Origin: Cornus controversa
Lineage: Eukaryota; Streptophyta; Magnoliopsida; Cornales; Cornaceae
DNA: 64,000 bases
Reading direction: 5' to 3'
NCBI GenBank assembly: GCA_026545225.1
Contig: CM048846.1
Span: 40,001,501-40,065,500, forward strand
Each line of letters starts with the position of its first letter. Position 1 is the stretch's first letter. A program made the translations under genes and the position numbers. Of the stretch, positions 1 to 9,359 are shown in pieces. The notes under the pieces were generated by a model, which was not told where the DNA came from, ran no database searches, and saw only the letters and a list, made by a program, of their open reading frames with translations.

Positions 1-1053
1 TGTGCAATCCATTCAAGTCTACATTTCATATAATTGCATAAAGGTAATATCAATGCACAATTTAGCTACGTGTAATGCTTTCTAGCATTCTAGTAAAAGC
101 TATATGTCCATTTCCATTGCTTACACATCAAATACCTTTGTCAACCACAATTCACAACATGCTTCATTTCACAACCCATCATATCTATAACATATGATAC
201 ATTCAAATTTATCCATAATTCCACTTACTTCACATAAGTCACGTTACTTCACATAGTTCAACACAAAATTACATTGTACTCGAAATTGAACTCACACTCA
301 CACCACACCCGCAAGACATGTACCAAAATTCCACATGCTAATTCCTTTGATTATTTCGGGCTACTAACCCGTCCGGTCACCACTCACTTGCGCAAGGTAG
401 AGGACTTTCAACCCTAAAGAGGATGTTTTCCTCTTCTATTTTCTATGAGTCATTCCCGAGTATTCATTACAAACATAAAATATTTCATGTTTTGCATGTT
501 CATTCGCATATTTGGATGCATTGCACTTAATACATGCCCTATGTCCATTCTAGCATGTCATTCAATAATTCATAATGATACAAGAGTACATTAAATTCCC
601 AAAATCAAGCTTTCCAATAAATTCACTAAAATTCCACATATGCAATTTATACCTCAACTTGCACATATAAGTAATTCATGCATTCAATAACATCTATCAA
701 CCATTTCCAATTCAACGAAGCATAAATCATCAATTAAATTCAAAAATTAATCTACAAAATCTCATATTATCATATGTAACATAAATACATCAATTTTATG
801 CTTAAAATATGAAATTAAAGTTGAAATGTAAGACACAACACACACCCCCTACCTCAATAGTTATAGTTTTAAGCTATTCCTTACTTCACTCGAAAAATTA
901 ACTTTCTTAGAAATTAATTGCGGACTGATCAAACTCGAGCCCTTGTCACGTAGATCGTTTCTTCCTTCTTCGGTGAACTCAAATTCGCACCCAAGTCTCT
1001 CTAAATTGATGAAGAAGGGAGGAAGAACATGAAGCTACATATGTATGTATATG

Positions 1054-1105
<52 letters not shown>

Positions 1106-1522
1106 ACTCACGGCTGCTGGAAGAAGAGAATGGGAATGACTGACCTCCCTTTGCTATTTATACCACAATGTCCGACACTTATTAACAAGTATGCCACAAC
1201 TTTTTCACTAAACCTTTCCGGGCTCATTTTTGGAGTTCCATAACTCCGATTGATACGAAATCGATTTCGTTGCATGTCAAATATTTTATTTAAGCTACCC
1301 TCCAAATTTGAAGTCATACCAAGACTGTCAAATTGCCCTTGGGTTGATAGGACCCGAAAAAGTCAACTTTTGCTAAACGCTCTGAAAATTTTTCCAAACC
1401 TTAAATAAGTTATCTAAACATGTATTTTACATTTAAAACATATATATAATCATTTAAAACATTAATATGCCATTTAAATGAAAATACAAGAAAATTGGCC
1501 AAAAATGCTCACAGTTCTTACA
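1..1522 (-). repeat. 3' LTR of element A (truncated by window edge)
   Basis: The segment is colinear with 17200-18657, with frequent substitutions and small indels; homology weakens over the first 90 bases. On the minus strand the LTR begins TGTAAGAACTGTGAGC at 1522, next to the end of the pol gene. The element's polypurine tract should lie just above 1522, but the sequence there (AAGTTAGCTAGGT on the minus strand) is only weakly purine-rich. Confidence 0.85.
1038..1104. repeat. TA/TG microsatellite inside LTR A
   Basis: About 20 bases of alternating TATG/TA are followed by a long TG run. The homologous site in the other LTR of the same element (about 18175-18220) is much shorter. Confidence 0.95.
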
Positions 1523-1561
1523 ACCTAGCTAACTTAAAAGGATTTCGTCCCCAAAATCAAG

Positions 1562-1947
1562 TCATACCTGGAGGAAATAATTCTGGATACTTAGAACAAA
1601 ATTCTTCCTCTCGCTCCCAAGTAGCTTCCTCAACATTGGGATGATGCCACAAAACCTTGACCAAGGGAATGGTCTTACCCGTCAGAACTTGCTCTCAAGC
1701 ATCAAGAATCTGGATTGGTCTCTCCTCATAAGTGACTTCCTTGTCAACCTCAACGTCATCCCAACTTAAGACATGTGATGGATTAGGTTTGTATTTTCTC
1801 AACATCGAAACATGGAACACATTGTGAACCTTCTCCCACTGTGGTGGCAAAACCAATTTATAGGCCACCTCACCGACACACTCAAGGATCTCAAATGGTC
1901 CAATATCCCTTGGTGACAACTTGCCACTCTGCCCCAAGCACATCAAT
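1562..1947 (-). pseudogene. Element A integrase C-terminus with chromodomain-like tail
   Basis: Minus-strand translation gives the post-catalytic integrase region (motifs GPFEIL, YKLVLPP, VFHVSMLRKY) and then a chromodomain-like tail (EERPIQILD, GKTIPLVKVLWHHP, VEEATWERE), ending at a TGA at 1562-1564. One in-frame TGA at 1695-1697 interrupts it just after ILDA. The tail is what places element A with Tekay/Del chromoviruses, where it is thought to help target the element to heterochromatin. The upstream half of integrase is separated from this part by the TRIM, so the first residues of the open frame that runs in from 2156 are TRIM sequence, not integrase. Confidence 0.85.
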
Positions 1948-2502
1948 TGTAGTAACCCTTGTGGGCGGGTGCAAAGAAGAGACACTGGGTGAGCTACCAC
2001 ATTGACAGGATACAGGGTGCTCAATCCCACATCGCCTGGGTGTGGAGAAGGGGATGTGCTTATATGTATGTGTTCTCTACAAATGGTATGAGACATTTTG
2101 GGGTAAAACCCAAGAGCAAGATCGTGCGAGCTTAGACCCAAAGCGTCCAATATCATACCATGTGTTGGAGCGGGGTATTACAGTTGGTATTAGAGCTTGA
2201 ACCTAGCTAGAAGTGTGCCGACGAGGACGTCGGGCCTCGTAGGGGGTGGATTGTAGTAACCCTTATGGGCAGGCGTGATATGGGCTGGTGCAAAGAAGAG
2301 ACACTGGGCGAGCTACCACACTGACACGGTACAGGGTGCTTAATCCCACATCGCCTGGGTGTGGAGAAGGGGATGTGCTTATATGTAATGTGTTCTCTCC
2401 AAATGGTATGAGGTCTTTTGGGGTAAAACCCAATAGCAAAATCGTGCGGGCTTAGGCCCAAAGCGGACAATATCATACCATGTGTTGGAGTGGGGTATTA
2501 CA
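1948..2502 (+). mobile_element. TRIM (terminal-repeat retrotransposon in miniature), complete
   Basis: Two direct repeats, 1948-2182 and 2252-2502, both begin TGTAGTAACCCTT and end GGGGTATTACA. They flank only 69 bases. That spacer starts with a primer site, TGGTATTAGAGC, one base different from the usual tRNA-iMet site, and ends with a purine-rich tract AGGGGGTGGA before the second repeat. The first repeat lacks about 16 bases present in the second. Flanks TCAAT and TTAAT form a 5-bp target duplication with one mismatch. It has no coding capacity and would depend on proteins from another LTR element. It interrupts the integrase of element A. Confidence 0.88.
2185..2196 (+). other. TRIM primer binding site (tRNA-iMet type)
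   Basis: TGGTATTAGAGC lies 2 bases after the left TRIM repeat. It differs by one base from the complement of the plant initiator tRNA-Met 3' end. Confidence 0.85.
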
Positions 2503-3507
2503 TTAATCCTTTCCGTGGTGAAACCTTAAGGAACACATAGTCTCCCACCTTAAAGGATAATGGTCTCCTCCTCCGATCGACATACCTCTTTTGTCTACTC
2601 TGAGCTGTCAACAATTATTGCCTGGAGATCTACAAGGTCTGCCATATAACGCTTCAAATGGTGCCATCTCAATACTGGCCTGATAGCTGTTGTTGTACGC
2701 AAACTTCATAAATGGTAAGTGGTCCTCCCAACCACCCCCAAAATCAAGAATACAAGCACGAAGCATATCCTCCAATATCTGAATGGTACGCTCTGACTGT
2801 CCATCAGTCTGAGGATGGAATGTTGTGTTAAAATGTAACTCGGTGTCCAACACCGTTTGAAATCCCTACCAGAATATCGAAATAAACCGTGGATCCCTAT
2901 TTGACACAATGGACACTGGAACTCCATGTAATCTCATAATCTGCTCAACATATTGCTTACTGAGCCTTCTCACATCATCATTCAACCTCATAGGCAAGAA
3001 GTAAGCTGTTTTGGTCAATCTATCCACAATAACCCAAATTATATCATTGACCTTATTTGATCTTGGAAGATTCGTAACAAAATCTATGGTGATATGTTCC
3101 CATTTCCACTCCGCCATTGGAATGGTTGCAACAAACCAACTGGCTTTTGGTGTTCCGCCTTTACTTGTTGACAAGTAAGACATCTAGCTACAAACTGTGT
3201 TACATCCTTTTTCATACCTCGCCACTAATATTGGTGTCTCATGTTGTGGTACATTTTGGTTCCACCAGGGTGAACTGCAAAATGAGAATGATGGAATTCT
3301 CGTAGTACATCATCTAGACACTCAGAAGGAACTACCATCAATCCTCTGAATTGTAAACCCCCATCGGAATGCAAGGTCCAACCCGTCACTATCGTACCAC
3401 CAACAATCTGCTAGTGAATAGACTCTAACTCACTATCCCTTTTCTGTGCCTCAATCACCTTGCTCACAAGCATAGGTTGAGCTACCAAGCTAAACAACGT
3501 AGCTGGT
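2503..3507 (-). pseudogene. Element A integrase, zinc-binding and catalytic core
   Basis: Minus-strand fragments read in order: HHCC zinc-binding region (VHPGGTKMY, LTCQQVK, about 3290-3150), start of the catalytic core ([29 protein letters not shown]) with its first aspartate, then FHPQTDGQSERTIQILEDMLR and the NNSYQASI...YGRPC block. A TAG replaces a tryptophan codon after HQY, and there is a frame break near 2860. It joins RNase H beyond the nested element B (resuming at 13726) and the C-terminal part beyond the TRIM. Confidence 0.85.
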
Positions 3508-4926
3508 TGATGTGGTTGAAACTAAATTATATTGTAAGCTTAATTTTTCCCTTTTTATCAAAATATAATTTAACCACTCGCAAGAGCACGAATCATTGTA
3601 GATAAGGTTCTATATAGAGGGTATCGATCCCACGAGGACTAGTCGCAATTGTCTTAAAGGAAGATTAATTCTACTTTAATTCGAGAAAAATAGATTTTTG
3701 AATTTGTGTTTAAACACTATTGCATGAATGAAATGACAAGAAAAGTAAAGAGTTTAAAGTTGGGAGAGAGAACTAGGGTTGGTTTCCACCACTAGCCATT
3801 CACATGTTCATAAGTGTAGCAAGCATGGGATTTATTAATTAAATGCCTAACAATGTCATTAGGCTTGTGACCTCAATGGCATATCAAAAGATCAATGTGT
3901 GTGCTAACCTATCATAATCCATCTTCAACAAACATAGCTCTTCAACCTAACTAACTACCTAATTACTCTACTCTCTAAGTGAACACTACATGCATCCAAA
4001 CTACCTTATCTTGGCATGGTCTATACAAATTAACATCACACATTCATTTAAACACCATTATCTAACCATCATTTGCACTTCTTGTGGAATATGCAAATGT
4101 TGTGCATTCAAGTGACAAAATCTATTCTAAGATAAGAATAAATTTCAAATCAAATGAATATATATAAGAGATGTATTTGTGTACATAATCACTGGGCTAA
4201 ATAATCAACATTTAATTACAAATCCCAAGAGCTACAACGATGAACAAGTTTACATGGCTAGGGGTTGAAACCAACACCCTAGTAGAAGAGTTAGTTGCTC
4301 ATGGTTGCCTTGCACCCTTCCATTGATGAAGAGAATGAAGCTTCTTGGTCTGGTTCAGCTCTTCCTCCTCCTCTCCTGAAGGTCTCTCCTCTCTAATCTG
4401 ATGTGTGTTGAAAGATATATGAGATATGTGTGGCTTTTGGTGCTTTTTGGCTTCTTTTCTCCTTTGGGGCCCACCATATATATATATATCAATATATATA
4501 TCTCTTGTATCAAGAAGGCCCCCAAAAGTCTTGTTCAAGTCAGACAATCCCCCTAAGTCATGCAAAAAGGGAATTTTGTTGCAAATGGGAGAGCAGGTGA
4601 ACAAGTGGGCAAGTGGGCTCTGCAGCATTTCGATTGATCGAGATTGAATCTCGATTGATCGAGATTTCAATCAATCGAAATGAGATCTCGATCAATCGAG
4701 ATTTCGATTAATCGAGATCAACATCTCGATTGATCGAGATGCCTTGGCTGCATTTTTTGATTTCTTCTCTTGACTGCAGAAAGCTTCCAACTTTGCTCCA
4801 TTTACTCCAATACCTGCAAGACATCAAAAACACAAAAAATACCATAAACATATCTCGGTAAACGCAAAAACGGAACTAACATATGCAATAAAGAGGGTTC
4901 AAATGCATAGAATTGAACACTTATCA
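3508..4926 (-). repeat. 3' LTR of element B
   Basis: On the plus strand it runs from TGATGTGGTTGAAAC to AACACTTATCA, so on the coding strand it is TGAT...ATCA with short inverted ends. It is nearly identical to 12300-13720 and flanked by CTGGT. It contains a palindromic repeat array at 4628-4740. Confidence 0.95.
4628..4740. repeat. Palindromic repeat array, TTGATCGA version, in LTR B
   Basis: About six units of the form TCTCGATTGATCGAGA lie back to back in both orientations, with small variations (TTTCGATTGATCGAGATT, TCAATCAATCGAAAT, TCGATTAATCGAGAT). Each unit is a near-palindrome with 7-bp arms around two central bases. The array begins about 190 bases inside the coding-strand 5' end of the LTR, so probably in U3. 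Confidence 0.9.
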
Positions 4927-4940
4927 CACCCCCAAACTTA
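4927..4940 (-). other. Polypurine tract of element B
   Basis: On the coding strand TAAGTTTGGGGGTG lies directly against the 3' LTR start TGATAAG. This is the expected site of plus-strand DNA priming. Confidence 0.9.
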
Positions 4941-6730
4941 CATATTGCTAGTCCCTTAGCAATACAATATTACAAAAATGAAATCAACTATCTTATACAA
5001 AAGTTTAACCATGCTAAGTCATCAACTAGATAAAGGGTGATCATCCGCTCATTTCACATTTGGCAAATGCAACAAGTATTACAGAACTGTGTGGTCATTA
5101 GCAAAAATGGACTTTCACAAGCTATAAATGAACGACAGTCCCCACATAATGGCCAGCCCGAACAAATATAACAATTCTAACCCCAAAATCCTCTTTGAAA
5201 AGTGAACATGCATTCCAACGTGTGGCTGTTGTCATATTTGGAGAAGAAAACGAATAAATCTGTTTTTAAGAGAAAAACTCATTGAAAATGCTCAACACGG
5301 CTGTTCATTATCACAAAACATTCATGATTGCTCATGTGCGGATGACCGTGCAATGCTTAGCTCTTTTTGCTTTCTTGCAAGCCCATGTAGCGGCGTTGGG
5401 CCAATGACTCCCAAACCAATTGATTTTAGGGCATTAGGTGAAGAAGCACCCCTCGGACTTAATGACCGAGCTTACAAGGCGATGAGCGTAAGCAAGCCAC
5501 TCGCTTATTATTGCTCAACCTTACACACTTATACGCGAATATTCCCTGCTTTGAGGCATAGAAATCCGGTTTATTGAGTGAGAAGGCTTTTTGCATATTT
5601 TTCTCTTTTTATTTCTTTTTTTTTTTACAACAACCGGAAGAACTTATTCTTTACGTTGTTCAGATAAAAACAGAAATTTTCAAAAATTCTCCCTCAGACA
5701 TATGCCCCACAATTTAAAATGCATGTGTGCGAATTTGTGCGGTTAAGGACAAATTTAGGTTAAGAACTGTACGTGCTCGAATTTGGACAAAAATGTAGAC
5801 CGTTCTAGCCTACTATAAAGCTTGCAAAAGTGCGGGTATTTACAATGTTAAAGTTCTTAACTACCTGCTGCATTTACCTCGGACATTTATTCGAATGACT
5901 TCCTTTAAAAAGTAAGACATCATGGCAAGCATCCAAAAATATCAAGAAGAAAAAAAATTGCTCTACAATGACACTCAAAATAATGACCGAACATTGCATG
6001 CGTATGCAAGTGGTATAGCATACCGCACCCCCAAACTTATAGGCAACATTGTCCTCAATGTTTGGACAAGAAGAACAGGGAAAGAAGTTACCGGGATGGC
6101 AGAATGTGAGAAAAATGGTATTCCACAGTAGCGGTCATCTTGTAAATCAGGAAAACCTGCACAGAACACCAACTGGATACCACGAGCATTAAAAGGAACA
6201 AAAAGTAGATAAATAGAACATAATGAAATAATTATGCACAAACTGACAATGTCAATATCACTGTATATCTAAGGGTCTGAACTGGTGTTTCCCAATTGTC
6301 TAAGAGGTCTATGCGACAAGATATTGACTATCTAGGCACGCTAACGTATAGCATGCAAAGGGGCTGCCTTTCTTTATTAACGCTATACTATGTTGAAGCA
6401 ATCTCAACAGTATTGGGAATTGAAACCAGGCGGTAATAAACGAAAATCATCAACTGAATCGCATATAACAATTAGACAAGTGGTACTACATACATAGTCA
6501 AAGTATAGAGAACAGATATATTGACAGAAAGCATAAAGAAATACAGTAAAGATAACACATGGTATAAAAGAAAATATAAATGTATTCCATATAGATGAAC
6601 ATGAGTTTGCGTACAAAGGGTACATGTAGGTGGAATACTCAGAAAGAAACTAAACATGGCCAACATGGCCTATCAAAAATAAAGAAAGAAAAATACAGAA
6701 AATAAAGCAGAAAAGATGAATAAAATGCAG
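4941..6730 (-). other. Element B 3' noncoding region
   Basis: No convincing protein is encoded here. Most of it is colinear with 52904-54660 of element C, including blocks around 5340-5600 and 6270-6440. A plus-strand frame at 5353-5577 has a partly similar counterpart in C ending at the same stop, but the match breaks frame in the middle, so I read it as conserved noncoding sequence rather than a gene. A second polypurine tract lies at 6026-6039. Confidence 0.7.
6026..6039 (-). other. Second, internal polypurine tract of element B
   Basis: The 14-mer TAAGTTTGGGGGTG on the coding strand is identical to the LTR-proximal tract at 4927-4940 and lies about 1.1 kb upstream of it. Element C has the same 14-mer at the matching internal position (54005-54018). 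Confidence 0.75.
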
Positions 6731-7954
6731 CTACTCAAGGGCAGGTGGTGGTGGTGGAGGCTCGGTGGGAGTAGAAGTGGAGGTGGAGGCTCGACCAGCG
6801 AACAGGAACTGCAGGTCCTGCCGGAAGGCTCGAAACTCGTCTAAGATCGCTCTCTGACCCTGTGCCAGAGAAGAAATGTCTGTCCGAATGCCTGCCAGCT
6901 GACTCTGCGTCACCTGGATGTGCTCGTCAAAACCCTGCTGGAGCCGCTCTACGTCAGTCGCCAGGCAGGAATAGCCCGTCGCTAAGATATCATGCCGCTC
7001 TGCAGCGATATCCATCTCCTCCTCCTCCATCTCCTCGTCCTCGGACTTAGCCCCTGCAGGCTCTCCCTCATCTGTCTCCACCGGGGCATCCATGTCTACA
7101 TCGTCTGGTGGATCACCCTGGTGGTCCTGTCGCTCTAAGTGTCGCCTCACCCGCTCCCACTGAGTAGATGTGAAGCGGGTGGGCGGTGCCAACTGGATGT
7201 CAGTCCGACTGACCGGTATACTGGCACTGCTGAGAAAAGCGGCGATCAGGAAAGGGAAGGGAAGCCGCCAACTAGCTGCTCGCCTCATCCTCTTGTTGAC
7301 GAGGCCATCCCAGACTTTGTGCATCTGCCCCCAGATCAGTGATGGGACAGAAAACCAAGCGCCCGTCTGGAAAGCATAGAGGCAACGGAGGAGGTCGCCC
7401 CTGCGCTCTGCCACGTGCTGCAGCGGACACGCGTTCTTGAGGAGAACGGTGTCCAGGAACCAATATCTGCTCGGGCACATCGATTTGGACGTGCAGTTGT
7501 GGTTGGGCGTGGTAAACGCCCCGCCACACATGTCCATCACTATCGAGAAGAGCGTAGTGTCTGCTGGGAGTGCGGCACTGTAAAGTGGCTGACCGTCCGG
7601 GCCAACCATGTCCGGTGGCTGCTGGTGAGGGATGCCGAGCATATGAGCAATCCGGCTCGGCGTAATCGTGATCGTGACAGTGGCCACGAACTTCTCTAGT
7701 GTATCTGGCGCGGTGCAGGAATAGGTCATATGATCGTAAAAGACCTGCACTAGGCGCTCGTGTGCCACGTCGGTGGGAGGCACACATAGCCGGTCGAGGC
7801 GACGCCTCCTGAGCTCGGCAACCGTCCACGCGGTGTCGGGACGCCTCTCGAACTCGGCTAAGTCGAAAACCTGCTCCGGGTGGAACTTCCGAGACCGGAA
7901 GGCTCACCTGGGCACATCGTGAACAGTACCGGCGGCGTTCTTCACCCTCGCCAT
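6731..7954 (-). pseudogene. Element B third reading frame, 'putative plant transposon protein'-like
   Basis: From ATG at 7954 the frame is 407 codons to the stop at 6731, with one TGA at codon 17 (7904-7906); from 7783 it is open for 350 residues. The same frame in element C starts MARVKNLG at 55926, which supports the start. The N-terminal two thirds resemble the plant retroelement-associated family called putative plant transposon protein (Transposase_32 in Pfam, from memory): SRIAHMLGIP, PPDMVGPDGQ, CTSKSMCPSRYWFLDTVLLKN, VAERRGDLLRCLYAF. Next come an acidic stretch (EDEEMEEEEMD), a probable coiled coil (DVERLQQGFDEHIQVTQSQL) and a proline-rich end. No transposase catalytic triad is apparent. 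It occupies the slot of the envelope-like gene of Athila. Its function is unknown. Confidence 0.75.
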
Positions 7955-8618
7955 AGCCTCGGAACAGTCTGCACTTGATTCCAAAAATTACGTAAATAAA
8001 AGATGAATGAGAAGAAAGCTAAACTACGAATAAACTAAAGGAATAAAAAAAATAAAAATAAAGTCCTAGTCCATGGTACTGACAAGAATGCAAAAAGTAG
8101 CTCTCGAAGAGGCAATGTGAACGGATGCAACCGAAACGAAGGTGCCGCGGTTACACACTGTACACTAAGCGTTTGAAACGAAGAGAATGCCAAATCTCAC
8201 TCCTACATGAATTCCTACCCCCCGAAACCAACAAAATCTCGTTACAGATATCGCAATCGCATCCATCCACCCCAACATTATCTAACTATGTTTATTACAC
8301 CGTAAAACTATCAAAAATGGCGAGATAGTGTACAAAAAGTAGCCATGCATCACTTACCTCAAGAGGAAGAAGATGAACGGCTCAACAGAAGAAAAGTCCA
8401 CTCGCAGCCGCGAAGAGAAGATCGCGCAAGTGGTAGCGGCGGCTTCGGACTGCGTCGGATGGCGGCGGGTGATCGGGAACGGTAGATTGAGTGCTCGGGA
8501 GTGCTTGGAGAAGGCTTAGATCGCACTAAGGAATAGAAGAATTCGGATAGTCTTTTAAAATGGGAGGGAAGCCCAACGGTTTAAATAGATTTTTGGCTCA
8601 CGTGCAGGCCCCGCGTGC
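7955..8618 (-). other. Element B spacer upstream of the third reading frame
   Basis: No coding similarity is seen. On the coding strand this is the stretch between the palindromic array and the ATG at 7954, so it may hold a promoter or a splice acceptor, but I see no decisive signal. Confidence 0.4.
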
Positions 8619-9000
8619 ATCTCGATTGATCGAGATGTGCATTTCGATCAATCGAGATTTCGATTGATCGAGATCTCTCTTCGATCAATCGAAATCAGCT
8701 TTGATCGATTGAGATTGTCTCTTCGATCAATCGAAATCAGCTTCACTGAATCACCTTTTTACTTCGATCAATCGAACATTTAATTCCTTCAATCGAACTT
8801 TTATTTCGATCAATCGAAATCCCATTTCGATCAATCAAAATTTTCGATCGATCGAAGACCTATCGAAGTGCAATCGAAGAATACTACCTCTCGGGACTTT
8901 GGACTTGGCAAATCTCTATAATTTTTTGATCAATCGAGATTGAAATCTCGATCAATCGAAATCTCGATTGATCGAGATCCTGGTTTCGATCAATCGAGAT
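8619..9000. repeat. Palindromic repeat array, TTGATCGA version, internal to element B
   Basis: About seventeen units such as TCTCGATTGATCGAGAT and CTTCGATCAATCGAAAT occur in both orientations, some reduced to half sites (CTATCGAAG, CAATCGAAG). CpG sites are kept in nearly every unit. The array lies between the pol remnant and the third reading frame. It matches the array at 56463-56670 of element C by position and by shared flanks (CCCGCGTGC on one side, CTCTCGGGACTTT inside), although the unit centre differs. Confidence 0.9.
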
Positions 9001-9170
9001 GCTCAAAAATAGTCAGCTTGAGTTATGCTCCAGGGACTTGAATATTTGGGAGTTAGATACTACATTGCTTAGATACAAACCTACTTTGGATTTAAAGGGA
9101 CATCATGGAGGCATGATAGCTACCATGGCTTCGCCACCTTACACGTCTATGGCGCGACGTCCGGATCGAT

Positions 9171-9359
9171 TCACGAGTCAAAATACACGGGATCCGTCAA
9201 GGTGACGACATCCACGTATTCGGTGGTGACTTGGTCATCCACGCACACTTTTAAGCGCTGCCCATTCACTTTGAACAACGAGCCGTCTTTCAAGTCCTTC
9301 AATTCCACCGCACCGTGGGGAGCGACGGAATTAACCAAAAATGGAGGAAAGGGATCTCT
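9171..9359 (-). pseudogene. Element B integrase C-terminal stump
   Basis: Minus-strand translation gives [22 protein letters not shown] and [11 protein letters not shown] before a TGA at 9171-9173. It is colinear with the last part of element C pol (56835-57010). It follows the protease end directly: the gag-protease frame stops at 9360 after LPKWRF, close to the FPKW that begins the RT-proximal linker in C. This marks one internal deletion that removed RT, RNase H and most of integrase. Confidence 0.8.

Noticed and set aside
5353-5577. Plus-strand small frame with a similar frame in element C (53302-53535)
   Set aside because: Both end at the same stop and share motifs (SPCSGVG, FRALGE), but the alignment changes frame in the second half and both lie antisense in a conserved noncoding block. 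Nucleotide conservation explains it.
7272-7907. 211-codon minus-strand frame overlapping the third reading frame of element B
   Set aside because: It is in another frame of the same region. The frame conserved with element C is the one ending at 6731.
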